Source: Hemileia vastatrix
Lineage: Eukaryota > Basidiomycota > Pucciniomycetes > Pucciniales > Zaghouaniaceae
Direction: 5' to 3'
NCBI GenBank assembly: GCA_030280995.1
Contig: JASXTE010000016.1
Span: 18,605,501-18,669,500, forward strand
DNA: 64,000 nucleotides
Position 1 is the first letter of the stretch, and each line of letters opens with the position of its first letter. Under the pieces are notes generated by a model, which was not told the origin of the DNA, did no database searches, and saw only the letters and a program-made list of their open reading frames with translations. This document shows, in pieces, positions 33,479-45,131 of this stretch. Both the position numbers and the translations under genes were made by a program.

Positions 33479-34132
33479 ATGTCCAGTAGCTTGACAAGCA
33501 GCATGGATAATCTTCATGTTGATGAAATTGATGTGGATGTTGATAATGAATCTGTAGGTTCTTCAAGATTTACTTACAAAAATTCTTCAGCTGACAAAAA
33601 ACCTTCATATTCTTCAGAACATAGAAATGTCAGGAGGAGTGGAAAACCCCCTCCCCCAATAACTCTGAAAGAAGTAAAGCCTCAAATCAGTCAGTACAAT
33701 CCTCTAAAGGGTATAAAATTAAAAAAGATCCCTCTGGCACAGCAAATAAACAATCTGTCCAGTCATATAAAAGAACTGAAGGCAGAAAACATGAGTTACA
33801 AGGAAAAAGTAGACACACTCTGGGAACAGATGCAGGAGCTTTTATATCACAAACAGGTTCAGCCTCCTCCTTTACCAGCCACCCAGACTCAGCCTCAACC
33901 TCAGCCCCATCAGGCACGCAGCTCTTTCCCTCAAATTCAAAACACTCTACAAGTGGAAGAGTGGAAATTTGACTACCTGATGAGACATTACCGGAAGAAT
34001 GTACAGCAACCAGAAGCTCAACACCCTGGCCCATCCAGGACACAAACATACCATCAAGCTCCTCAGGCCCATACTTATCAGGGAGGCAGAAGAAAGAAGG
34101 CACAGGGGAAATTTCCTCCCTTGCCATGGTAA
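33479..34132 (+). CDS. Gypsy-B3 ORF1 (gag N-terminal segment, intact)
   Basis: The intact version of family-B ORF1, about 217 residues: acidic start (NLHVDEIDVDVDNES), Lys/Pro-rich region, coiled coil (NNLSSHIKELKAENMSYKEK), Pro/Gln tract, EEWKFDYL block and basic GGRRKKAQGK end, closing PLPW. The TAA stop lies within CCATGGTAAGT, the putative ORF2 start and donor-like string. The leader intron acceptor is five bases upstream of the ATG. There is no catalytic motif; a structural Gag role is inferred from position. Confidence 0.65.
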   Translation: MSSSLTSSMDNLHVDEIDVDVDNESVGSSRFTYKNSSADKKPSYSSEHRNVRRSGKPPPPITLKEVKPQISQYNPLKGIKLKKIPLAQQINNLSSHIKELKAENMSYKEKVDTLWEQMQELLYHKQVQPPPLPATQTQPQPQPHQARSSFPQIQNTLQVEEWKFDYLMRHYRKNVQQPEAQHPGPSRTQTYHQAPQAHTYQGGRRKKAQGKFPPLPW

Positions 34133-35688
34133 GTAATATGTTGGTATTTATAGTAATAAATCTTCCTCCACAGGTAATCTTGTTGAAAATGGTGAAAGAA
34201 CTGTTAAACCTATTAAGAGAAACATTCCTGTAATGAGTAGCCCTAATGATGTAATTAGTAAATTGTCATTTGATGAGCCTTTACATTTAAATTCAACTTC
34301 TTTAATTAATCCTTCTCTTTCAATGAAAAATAATTCTGTTTCCCCTGAAGTCTATGCCTTTCTGGAGAAAAATTCTGAGGAAATATTAAAAGATTTCCTT
34401 GATTCAATGTTTTATATGACAAAATTTTGAGAGATGTATTAGTGGATGAAAGTGACAGATTAAATAATTTGTATTTACATTGTAAATTGAGTTCTTCTGT
34501 ACAAGATACAGCTTATTTTAAAATAAAAGAAACTTTGAATATTGTTCTTAGTCAAAAAAAACAAATATGAAGTGATCATAGAGCTATTTCAGATAAAAAT
34601 ATTCATCTGCATAAAACTTTAAGTGAGTTAAAACCCCTTATTGATGAGAATTCTTCATTAAAGGGTGAAAATAAGTCTCTAAAAAATGAGTTGAAAAATC
34701 TAAAAATTGATTTCCAGGCTCTGAGTAACAAATACTCAGTATATGAAGACAGAAATGTTTTATCTCTTTCAAAAATCAATGACCAAATGTCCAAAATTCC
34801 ATGGATAAAGAATTATTTGTCTGATCTACAGGAAAAATTCTTAGCCTTACCTGTAAATCATTATGGTGTAGATCAAAATGCTTCTCATAAGCTGAATAAA
34901 AATAAAAGAAAAGAGCCTGAACAAAGCAGCTCCTTTATTCCTCCTATTTCAGCCATTAAAAAACCTGACAATGAGTCTGCGAAATCTTTTGCAACTAGCA
35001 AAAAATATTCTAATGGCCATGAACCAGCTGTTTCCGTAAATAAAGAAATTTCTGAACACCTGTCAAAACTTCAAGAATAATTAATCTTAAATAATTCTAA
35101 TCAAAAAATGGAGCATCCCAGTAGCCAGAAAAATTGGCCTAAACTGGATCAGTATCCCACCTTTGATCATGACTCTTCATATGATTGGCAGTACTTTGTC
35201 TAAAGAATTGATAATCTACAAAATTCCTATAAATTTCCAGATGAAGAGATTGTTTCAAAATTAATTTCTTTATTTTCCCATGTAGCTTTGATGTGGTATA
35301 AATCTGTCTTATTGGACAATCAAAATTATACTTTGAAAGAGTGGAAAACATTGATTGAAAATAAATTTGGTGGTTCAAAATTCATATTTTCTCAACAGAG
35401 ATTATATGAGACTGCTAAATATGCATCCTTCTCTCTTGAAAAACCTATTGTTTTCCTCATGAAAACAACAAAAATTCTTAGAGCAATGGATCCAAAAATG
35501 GATTATGATATTTGGAGAGACAAAATTCTCTACAAATTGCCAAATTCTCTGAGAGATTTGATTGTGGCAAGAATTGAGCATGTGAGAGAAAAATTGTTCC
35601 TTTATTAATATCTTTAATAAAGTTCTACTTAATCATAGATAGTAACCAAGTAATTATGCTTTAAAATCTTATCATGATCAGCAGAAGC
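34123..35688 (+). pseudogene. Gypsy-B3 ORF2 and gag core, multiply broken
   Basis: Follows the ATGGTAAGT boundary, with a short deletion just after it and a frameshift near 34,405. It carries the same two private stops as B1: TGA at 34,568-34,570 and TAA near 35,202 (YFV then stop, where B2 has a Gln codon). The LSKLQE TAA of all B copies is at about 35,078. The gag domain 35,100-35,600 (KNWPKLDQYPTFD, IWRDKILYKLPNSLRDLIVA) is readable. The solo LTR interrupts it at 35,689. Confidence 0.7.
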
Positions 35689-37182
35689 TGTCAGGCTGAG
35701 GTTAAATACAAACACTTGAACTAGCTTGAATAGTCAGTTGTCTAGAAGATCTTTAATGGTCCTATATAAATACTGTAGTACAAATCCAATAAGAAAACTA
35801 TAATTCAATATAAGGGTCTCAGTGATTGTAATCTCACTAATTATATATGGCTTACAATCTTTATAGTTGGTAGAATAATAGATTTAATAAATTCAGATAC
35901 TATTCAAAGACTTTATAAGTGCTATTGATATGTATTGTAATTGTATTGGCTATATGTTTTAAATTGTAATGATAAAGAATGTAGAAAACAAGACCTAAAA
36001 CCTCCTCCTTTTATACACATTCAGTTCCCATATGAATCCCTTGATTTACCAGTCCAATACACAGTTAATGATGCCTCCATCCAACTAATAGACATGTTCA
36101 TCAACATCCCTAGTGAACCATAACATAATTAGATAAGTAACCACCGCCAAAATCCTGAAATAATAGGGAAAATCCATCAAAATTAACAAATAAGTAAAAA
36201 AGAGAGTATATGCGTATTATACATCAATATAAAAGACTAAAGAGGGATAATTAAGCTTAATAAGAGCTTAATAATAAGGGGGATTCACTGTAGAAATTAT
36301 GGGGCTAATCCTGACATTATACTATGTGAAATTCCCATCCAAAATTGACCAAAATTGACTGAGAAACCACCTAGAAACCCAAAAAAGGGCGTGAGATGTG
36401 GGGTAACTACATGCAGTCCTTGGAAGGCCCTTGCACGGGTAAATCCTTGACTAATTTTAGGCAAATTTAAGCATGGTAGTGAAATAAGGTGCCAAGAGTG
36501 AGGTTATTAATGAAATTAGTGCATATAAAGAGGGTCAATGCATTATTAATTAAGCTAGGACACTAAATAAGCGCCTGTCGCCTATTTTAGTGTGTTTCCC
36601 CACAGTGGGTGTAGAATGTGGGGTAATTATAGTGTGAAAAGGCTAACTTTGCTAAAAATGAAGCTATTCACACGGGAATAATGCAGGCAGTATGTGGCCA
36701 GTACACAGAAGCCATTTCTGGCATAAAAAACACCAAATTTGAAAAGTGTTATTTTTATGCATTTAAGTAGCCAAATCAATAGTCCTAAATGAGAAAAATT
36801 GAACTGTCAAAGCGCTTTTTTAATATTCTTAAATTTATAGTGCATATAATCAACTTTTAAGTGAAATAAAGCGCATTTCTTGTTTTTTGCATAAAACAAT
36901 GAAAATATCAGCTTTAAGTATACTTAAAAATTATGTAGCCTTATAATTAAGGTCTTAAGGTTATCCTAACATATTCCAACTTAATATTAAGTACATAAGA
37001 CTTATAAATAGTGGATATATGCGTGTATATAAGGTGTTATAATGGCATTTTTTGTGTATTATCATAATTTTACTTATGTATACTGTTTGTGTACTCTCAT
37101 TTATTGTTCCCATGTATAGTTCATGTGCTTAACATAACTTATAAGTACTTTTTACTCAGTCCTGGGGATATACAGGCTGACA
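35689..37182. mobile_element. 1.5-kb solo LTR of an unrelated element inside B3
   Basis: Begins TGTCAGGCTGAGG and ends ATACAGGCTGACA. Flanks are GAAGC (35,684-35,688) and GTAGC (37,183-37,187), a 5-bp duplication with one change. B1 reads continuously across the site (CAGCAGAAGCCTTC near 18,290). No other copy of this LTR is in the window. It has no coding frame I trust; its short open stretches are not conserved anywhere here. Confidence 0.85.
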
Positions 37183-37187
37183 GTAGC

Positions 37188-39700
37188 CTTCAAAAAAACT
37201 TCCAGACAAAACTGGTAAGCCCTCTGCCCCAGTTTCACCAAAGAAATATGCAACTAACACTTGTTTTAAATGTAACAAACCATGGAAGAAAGGACATGTT
37301 TGTGACAAGAAAATTCATCTTTTTGAACAAACTAGAGAATCTGAAAATACTCAAGCTGATCTTGATGATTCCTCAAGTGACTGTAATAGTAATATCTCTT
37401 ATGACCATGACTCTTATCAAGAAGTTCTAGCCTTAGAAAAAGATATCCAATATTTGGATAATTGGTCTGAAAATTGTGATGTTGTTTTATCTTCTGTAGA
37501 GAATGCTAAAATCATTAAGGATATTGCTGAAAGTTCAATCTTAATATCACCCTTGAGAGCACCAGTTATCATAAATGGTAAAAATTTTGAGGTTATTCTT
37601 GACTCTGGTTCTGGAGGAAGTGTAGTGTCTGAGAAAGCACTAGCTTCAGTGGATAAAAATTATCAAAAAAAATTGTTACCTTTACCTTCAAAAAAATGGA
37701 AAGGTTTTGGTTCTGTTTTATGTTCCATTGGAAAATAAAATACCACTGTGTTCTTTATATATAATGGTGGTTTTGTCAGAGCTATTTGTGACTTTGTTGT
37801 GATGAAAAATGATAATTTAAGTAATTGGTTTATTAAGGGAAATAACATTTTAACCATGTTTGGCATTAAATTAGTTCCTGAAAACAATTGTTTTACCTTG
37901 GGCATGAATGGGAAAAGAAAATTTAAAATTTCTTCCTCTAAAAAGCATTCTGCTCCCTTAGTAAAATCTTGTCATTCTTTGATCCAACGTAAAGGCAGAC
38001 AAACAGATGAAATGGATGTATTATTGTCTCAAATTGACACAGCTTCATTTGGTGATCAATTAACTAATGATCAAAAAGATTCAATAGTTGCCTTGATTAC
38101 ATCTTTCCCTATGGCTTTTGCTCATGGTTCCCATGTGTTAGGATTGGTTAAAGATGAAATGAAAATTTCTTGATCCTGTAATTTGAATGAAATACCTCCT
38201 AGCCTTAAGAAAAAACCTTATCCTGCTTCTCCCACAAAGAGAAAAGATATTGAAGATAATATCTCAACTTTATTAAGTATGAATCTTATTGAAAAAGTGG
38301 TTGTTACACCTAAATATTGTGTCATCTCTCCAGTTTTGATCTCCTATGAGAAAGATAAAGCTAGACTTTGTGGAGATTATAGAGCATTGAATACTTATAC
38401 TGTAGATGATATTTACCCTTTTCCCAGAATTAGCTCTATACATGCTACCTTGCAAGGTGCAAAATTCATAAGCTGTCTGGATGGTAATAAAGGTTATCAT
38501 CAAATACCTATTGAAAAATCCTCCCAAAATATTTTGCTAATTGCAACTCATATGGGAATTTATAAATATGTTAGGATGCCCTTTGGCCCTAAAAATGCCC
38601 CTTCAGTATTCCAAAAAGTAATAGATAACACATTTCATCAGGAAAATAATTGAAGGATGGTTAATGGTTTATATTGATGATATCATATTTTTTTTCTAAA
38701 ACTTTTGATGAACATATCCAACACTTAGGAAGAGTCTTCCAGAAAATGGATGAAATTAATATGACACTATCCTTGAAAAAGTGTAAATTTGGTTTTCAAT
38801 CCCTGAAAGTCCTAGGTCATGTAGTTTCTGGCTTACAAATATGTGTAGACCAAGGTAAAGTTTCTGCTATCCAGAATGTAAAAGCACCAACTTCTTTAAG
38901 GGAAATACAAAGTTTTTTGGGAATGTGTGGCTACTATAGACAATACATTAAAAATTATCAAGTCATAGCCCTACCACTTACCAAATTGACTAGAAAGGAT
39001 GTGGCTTATGTATGGAATGAGGATACTCAAAAAGCTTTTGATACATTAAAGAAATGTTTAATGTCAGCTCCAATACTTGCCCTTCCAGATTTTAATAAGC
39101 CTTTTGTCCTCTATACAGATGCAAGTTTTATTGGACTTGGAGCTGCTCTACACCAAAAACAAATTATTAATGATAAAATTTCAGAAGTTGTAATTTGTTA
39201 TATTTCAAGAACCTTGAGAAAGAGTGAATTGAAGTATGGGGCCACTCAATTAGAGTGCTTAGCAGTTGTTTGGGCTTTAGAAAAGCTTCATTATTATCTA
39301 GATGATGAAAAGTTTGAATTAGTTACTGATTTCAGTGCTGTGAAATCCCTCTTGAACTTAAAAACACCAAATAGACATATGTTTAGGTGGCAACTTGCTG
39401 TTCAAGAATACAGAGGTAGAATGACTATTATTTACAGGGCCAGAAATTTTCATTCAAATGTAGATATGTTGTCTAGATTACCTCTTCCAAATGATGTATC
39501 CAATCCAGCTTATGTACCTGAAGATGATACAGTACATATTCATGGTATATATATTGTTGATATGGAAGAAGAACTATTGCAATTAATTCTGGATTCATAT
39601 GATAAAGATTCTGATTTAAATAAATTAGTTACAATCTTGAATGATCCAAAGAATGCTTCTATACAAGCATTGATAAAAACTCTTCCTCCAAAGTACCAGT
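37188..39700 (+). pseudogene. Gypsy-B3 zinc knuckle and pol (protease, RT, RNase H), truncated
   Basis: Zinc-knuckle region CFKCNKPWKKGHVC (about 37,263), protease LDSGSGGSVVS (about 37,600), RT GDYRALNTYTVDDIYP and CLDGNKGYHQIP (38,370-38,500), YIDDI at about 38,672, RNase H LYTDASFIGLG (39,110). Breaks: TAA 37,736, TGA 38,171, and frameshifts near 38,645 and at a T-run near 38,690. Homology to Gypsy-C stops at about 39,700 within KTLPPKYQ, so the integrase is missing. The end lies about 170 bp from the galactokinase stop codon. Confidence 0.85.
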
Positions 39701-39870
39701 ACATTCTTATTACTTTACTCATAGAGGTGTTCAACAATTTCTAATTGGTATGCACATACATGAATGTATATATATAAAGACATGAAAATGTGTTGATATG
39801 TATGTAAGTATGAGCATTTATATATATATGTGAGTGTATGTCATGTTATCTACCTTTGGGCCAAATCAAC

Positions 39871-41902
39871 TTATAAAGATTGAATATATGCACCACTTCC
39901 AGGTTTAGTAGCAAAACAAGCATCATTAAAATCATCTTCTGAAATTGATGGGTCTCGAATAAGATAATAATTCTGCTTCAAAGCCAACAAGAAACTTTCT
40001 CTTAAATGATCAGGAACCATATGTACAGTTGAACCACCCCAACCAGCACCTGAAAAGCAAATATGTAACAGAAAGTAAATATATATATATATTCTAAACA
40101 CTTAAAATAGAAAAATAAAATAAAATAAAAAATAACACTTTTGAAATTGGGGAAGGGAGGGGGCTTAGTGAGGAGAGAAACATAAGAATGTATACAGACC
40201 TGTCAAACGACTAGCCAAACTTCCTGCATTGATACCTATTTCCACCAAATTGTCTATTTCAGGACAAGAACATTCACAATCATTTCGACAACTTTCTTGA
40301 GATTGATTCATCAAATTTGCTAGATCATGGATTACTTTTGATGAACTTTGTTGATTACCATCTTTCGAAGTATCATTAAGAATTTTGCAAAACTGATATA
40401 CTCTCCTTGCCTCAGAGAACTGCCAAATAAAAAACATTAGCCAAGAGAAATAGCTCCTCATCTATGATAATGATCATCATCATCATCACTAAAGATAAAG
40501 ATAAAATAAACTTGTGTGCTCACGACATGCCGGGCCCTTTTAAGGACCTTTAGCTTTCCATCAACAGCTTCGACTTCAAGCCCTTTAGAAATGAGATGAT
40601 TGAATTCCTCTTCTCCAGACAAGCGAAGTTTTTGATAGACTTCAGCCCAGGAAAGTCCGTCTTCCGGCCCCAAGAGAGCTTGGGTATGTATTTGATCGAG
40701 TAAATGAGAAAGCCGGTCGATTGGACTTTCAATTAGCGAATCAACATAAACCAGATCAAAGAGTTCTCTCAAAGTGGTAGGAAATTTAGCAGAGTCTTTC
40801 AGATGAGGAAGGAGAGCCAAAGAGAGGATGTGAGTAGCCACAGTGCATTCAACAACTCTTAAATTATATCTAAATTTAGCAGTATCTTTCTTTGTAGAAG
40901 TGACGAGGGTATTGGCAATGACAAAGGAGACTTGAGAGTTAGGTGGCATGGAAAGGGGAGAAACGGAGAGTGTGGGTAGGAAATCACTTTAGGAGGAAAA
41001 AGGAAAAAACACAATAAGAGAAAAAGATGAGAAGAAAAAGTATCTGTGGATATAGATAGGGAGAGAAAGAACCGACATACATGTGAAGAAGTTTTCCAGT
41101 CTCACCAAAGACACTAGCAGTTTGATCCATGCCACCGACCTTGATGCCGATTGATCTTTCGTTTTGGATAGCAGATTGTGCGAGGAACATTTTTGAACGC
41201 CAAAGAGGAGAATAAGCAGGATGACGCTCATAGGCTTTGAGGACGACGAGAGTTGAAGCGGTGACCATAGCAGCAGAGGATGATAGACCGGAAGAAGGGG
41301 GAAGAAGACCATGATAGAGAAGATGAATTTGAGAAGGATGATAAGAAGAGGAAGGGAGACCATTGAGAGCGGCGATGAAGAAATGAGTCCAAGAAGGAAG
41401 AGAGTTGAGGGGATGAAGAAGAGGAAAGGAGAAGTGAGCAGAGGGATAACGAAGATGATCAGTATTAGCGATGTGGACGTTGAGCGAAGGGGAAGAAGCT
41501 GAAGGAGAGGGATCGAAGGCAGCAAGGATGAGGATATCGCGATCGATGGCAGCAGGCAAGACGGGGAAGAAACAATAATCGATGTGTTCCTAATGAAAGG
41601 AAGGAATAATGATGATAATAATAATGTTATTATTATAATATATAAATAATAAAAATAATAATAATAATATATAAATAATAATAATATATAAATAATAATA
41701 ATAATAATATCATTCTTATTATTATTATTATTATATTATAATACTTCAATCAACCGTTTTCCTTGATCTCTTGCCATCGATCACTTACTCCAATGATGTT
41801 CACTCTCCCTGGCGCACGGCCCACCACCGTCGCCTTCAGCCCAAACTGACGCTCGAACTCAGCCATCAGTCGCCCCATCTCACTTGTCTTGGCCATGTCC
41901 AT
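39871..41902 (-). CDS. Galactokinase, five exons (494 aa)
   Basis: Exons 41,902-41,789, 41,589-41,081, 40,986-40,524, 40,419-40,200 and 40,049-39,871 join to 495 in-frame codons including the stop, with GT-AG at every intron. Function: ATP-dependent phosphorylation of galactose at C1, first step of the Leloir pathway, cytosolic. The galactokinase signature RAPGRVNIIG|EHIDY spans intron 1. The GHMP ATP loop is PPSSGLSSSAAMVTAS; KVGGMDQTAS holds the catalytic Asp; GAGWGGSTVHMV is the third GHMP motif; the end is ATKPGSGAY. Length fits fungal galactokinases (about 500-530). The start chosen is the first ATG after an in-frame stop; a further 5' exon is possible. Intron 1 is filled with (TAA)n repeats. 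The symbol GAL1/GALK depends on taxon, so it is left blank. Confidence 0.93.
41590..41788 (-). repeat. Galactokinase intron 1 with AT trinucleotide repeats
   Basis: 199 bp between GTAAGT and TTTCATTAG, dominated by (AAT)n and (ATA)n runs, making this intron far longer than the others apart from intron 4 (introns 2-4 are 94, 104 and 150 bp). Confidence 0.8.
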
Positions 41903-41956
41903 CTTCTTCCCGCGCAGACTCTCTTCTTTTGGCCCTTGAGTAGTCTTCTCTCCAGA

Positions 41957-42095
41957 TTATGCATTATCCACTCCTCCTCTTATGCATTATCCACTCCTAC
42001 TCTTATGCATTATCCACTCCTCCTCTTATGCATTATCCACTCCCCCTCTTATGCATTATCCACTCCCCCTCTTATGCATTATCCACTCCCCCTCT
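41957..42095. repeat. Six-copy 23-bp minisatellite between two divergent genes
   Basis: Six head-to-tail units beginning TTATGCATTATCCACTCC, each with the palindrome ATGCAT, starting at 41,957, 41,980, 42,003, 42,026, 42,049 and 42,072. Units differ only in the last C/T/A-rich bases. The array lies 55 bp upstream of the galactokinase ATG. Confidence 0.9.
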
Positions 42096-42137
42096 CCCTC
42101 TCCTTCACCCCCTCTTTCTCCTTCATTCTCCTTCCTG

Positions 42138-42196
<59 letters not shown>
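42138..42196. repeat. CT dinucleotide tract
   Basis: More than twenty uninterrupted CT units. It lies between the minisatellite and the zinc-finger gene; pyrimidine-rich tracts are common in fungal promoters. Confidence 0.9.
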
Positions 42197-42199
<3 letters not shown>

Positions 42200-42353
42200 C
42201 ATGTGAGTCCCTCCCCTTCCCTCTCCAAACTCTCTATCTTGCTTACTCCCTCTCATTCACTCAAGGCCTGCTTCAAAGAAAACTGTCTGTCTTCCCTTCT
42301 TTGCTTTTTCTCCAATCCTTCCTTAACTAATCCTTTTTCTCTCTCCTTAACAG

Positions 42354-42744
42354 CTGCGCACTCAAGAGGCTAAAAAGAAGGAAGCCGTACGTCCATTCCT
42401 TTCTCTCATTCTTTTTTTTTGTTCAAAAAAATTCCAAACACCAACACATCTGTCCTTCCTATTCTTTCAAAGGCTGGTACGCGTGTCGCAACTAATGCTG
42501 GAGGTCTGTCTTCTTGTTCCCGCTCCTCTATGTTATCGCTATCCATCTTACCTTTTTTTAAAATCTCTTTTTTTTTTATATATTTTTTAAAGGCGTTCCA
42601 AAGAAACCTGAAAAACCTAAAACCCAGTGTCAAGTTTGTAGAGCTGAATTCATCGCTACAATGCCCGTTGTTTTAAAAGATCATGCTCTCAATCGACATC
42701 CTAAAAGTTCCATCGAACAATGTTTTCCTGGTGTTGCCTTTTAA
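42354..42744 (+). CDS. Small C2H2-like zinc-finger protein (At2g23090-like fold), 5' end unresolved
   Basis: Three exons can be joined in frame: 42,354-42,386, 42,473-42,503 and 42,593-42,744 (72 codons including TAA), with introns GTACGT...CAAAG and GTCTGT...TTAAAG. The last exon encodes C-Q-V-C-R-A-E-F, then LKDHALNRHPKS and CFPG. This spacing (CxxC, H-x4-H, terminal CFP) is that of the small eukaryotic zinc-finger family around At2g23090, whose cellular role is poorly known. The preceding Lys-rich part (QEAKKKEA) also fits that family. The start codon and first exon lie upstream of the acceptor at 42,353; I could not identify them. The gene diverges from galactokinase. Confidence 0.7.
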
Positions 42745-44300
42745 TTTTAATACTTTGTCCTATCCCTCCTGTTCTTCCTCTTTCACTTCATCAGCTTTTT
42801 TTAAAAAAATAAATCTTGAGTTGTATCTCGTTTTACGTCGTCTATATCATCTTCAGAATGCTTCTTTCCTTGTTAATGATTTCCTTTTATACCTATTTTT
42901 AATAAGACTATATATGTGATAAAAGACACCAACGACCGACTCAGATAAGACTTGGTTCTCGAGTCATGGTGAACATGGAATAAATTGTATAGTCTATTTT
43001 GACTGATCTTGATCAAATTCAATATAGTGACTTGTTTAAGCAATCTATTTTCAGAACATGTGTTTGAGACGGTGACAAAGTGGCTGAGACAAGGTTAAGA
43101 AAGGGGATGTAGATATAATATTACTGCAAATAAAGTAAAACCCAGAAAATATAATGATGGAATGAAAAGATAATCAAATTCAAACTAAAAATAAAAATAA
43201 TAAATCTAGATCTCATTCATCATAAAATGTTAAGTATCCTGGGCATGACCATAGTTTTCTTTTCTCCATTCTGTCTCTCTCTTCCTCAACCAATTATCTA
43301 TAAATGTTACATTGTATATTTTAACACTTTGTCATTATCATCTTAAACCCTGATACCAATACCCTATGGACATGAGCTTACAAACAACAAATTCTTTACA
43401 CTTAAGAATTTACTTTCTCTCTCAAAACGTGTATGTACTGCAATTGTTTTGAAAATAACTAACTTTCATTCAATTAAGCCTTGTTCCATAAAAAACTGGA
43501 CTAACATCTGATATGGTAAGGAACAATTATATATGCTCTACCACTTGAAAAAAAAAAAATTGTTTTATCTTTTTGTATTAATCCTAAGGATTTCCCTACT
43601 GAACTCCCTCTTCCCGCCTCATTCAAGCTTCAATTCTTTCACATCACTCTTATATTATTCCCATACCATTATACATCACCACTTTCTTAGCCTTATAACT
43701 TATTTTTCTTTTTCTTTCTTTCATATCTCTAGTTAAGCAGGGCCTAAGATAATAATAAGAAGAAGAAGAAAAAGAAATGTGAGAGGTAACTGAATTTATT
43801 TATTTATTTATTTTTGCTTAAAGTTCATACCAGCACTCCATCATCTTATAATACAAAATTTACAATATATACTAACCAGCCAGTTAAACCTTTTGAACGC
43901 CTTCCACAAAAAAAAAAATTAAAAAATTAAAATTAAAATTAAAAAAAAAATGAAGATAAGGATTCCATTGAAACGAGCCTGATTCACTCTAATTTGATTT
44001 CCGAACATAATCATGATAATATTTTCCCCCACTGAATGCATTTCTATAAATGGCTGATTCCAAACAATTGACATTGTTTTTATTTATGTATATATTCTCT
44101 CAGTTATATTTGATTCAAAAAGCATTAGACTTGTGTTAATTGGTTGGCTACCACATGTATGTATGTATGTGTACGCACAGTCAATATAATTTCCTTTTCA
44201 CAAGACAAGGAAACAACGCGTACCAAGTTTTGGTGATTTAAAAGCCACACATGTTTAACTGAAACGAAATAATGATCCCATTGATTTCACCCGTCATCAT

Positions 44301-44334
<34 letters not shown>

Positions 44335-44612
44335 GAAGAAGACGCAAGAGGTCATCGTCTTGTTGAAGATTATGGATTAATCGGAAGAAGGACTACAGTT
44401 CAATTTACCGGCCGCTTTCAATCGATGTAGAATTTTTTATTTTTTATATTTTATATTTTTTGTTCTTCCTAGCTCAAAAAATACTATAAAACCCCCACCC
44501 CATTAACAAGTGCCGAAAAAGAAGTATCACTCAATAGATCTTCCTTCTCCTAAAGTTATGACCCATTGCTTAAACCATTCTCAAAACTTATTCTTTATCT
44601 CTTCATCTCACC

Positions 44613-44644
<32 letters not shown>

Positions 44645-45018
44645 CTTAAAATTTCAATTCCTGTAAGCATCTTTGCTACTCCTTCTGAAGCCAAGAAGTT
44701 TTTTTTTTTTTTTTTTTTGAGGGGTAAACTTTTAAAAAAAAATAATAAATGAGTCAACCTCATCAAACTGACTCTACGTGGGTCGTACCATCCAGAGAGC
44801 AACCCAATTTATCGAGGACGAAAGCGAAACCCTGAACGCCCAATGGGACTAGAAAATCCCAGGAAAAAAAAGGTCAACCATCGAGCACTCATGCTCAACA
44901 AGCCTAAAAACCAGGAAAACAAGGAAACCTAACCAAAATGGGGTTGAAAACCCAACCCTATTTATTCCTTTGGAATGAGTTGCTCATAATCCATGACTGG
45001 ATATAATAACATTGATAT
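42745..45018. other. Intergenic AT-rich stretch without a supported gene
   Basis: Contains 3' flanking sequence of the zinc-finger gene, simple repeats (TTTA near 43,797, poly-A at 44,307-44,331, TTTTG near 44,615, poly-T at 44,700) and short frames without family resemblance. 44,334-44,430 has a 32-codon open segment ending in a stop (GRRTTVQFTGRFQ) that could be a last exon, but no partner exon was found. No RNA gene was seen. Confidence 0.5.
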
Positions 45019-45131
45019 ACAGTTAGACACCAAAGGCTTTGTGGGAAATGCAAAAAAATTCACAACTTTTTGTATTTTAATCTGCTTCTTTTGGGGCATG
45101 CCACCTGCACGCAAATGTCCAGAATTGAATT
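45019..45131 (+). repeat. Left arm of a diverged inverted repeat pair
   Basis: Its sequence (for example CTTTGTGGGAAATGCAAAA, then CACAACTTTTTGTATTT, CTTTTGGGGCATGCCACC) matches the reverse complement of 61,154-61,275 with scattered substitutions. The arms are 16 kb apart, but about 3.7 kb once later insertions are subtracted. Confidence 0.7.

Noticed and set aside
41311..41525. Open frames overlapping galactokinase exon 2 in other frames
   Set aside because: Galactokinase motifs and the exon arithmetic fix the true frame; the others are compositional shadows.
42056..42256. Arg-Glu repeat protein on the minus strand
   Set aside because: It is only the translation of the CT dinucleotide tract and minisatellite.
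44334..44430. Possible last exon ending GRRTTVQFTGRFQ
   Set aside because: Composition looks coding, but it follows directly on a poly-A run and no upstream exon, start or family match could be found.
44510..44752. 80-codon frame with a hydrophobic middle
   Set aside because: Lacks an ATG at its start and is built on TTTTG and poly-T repeats.
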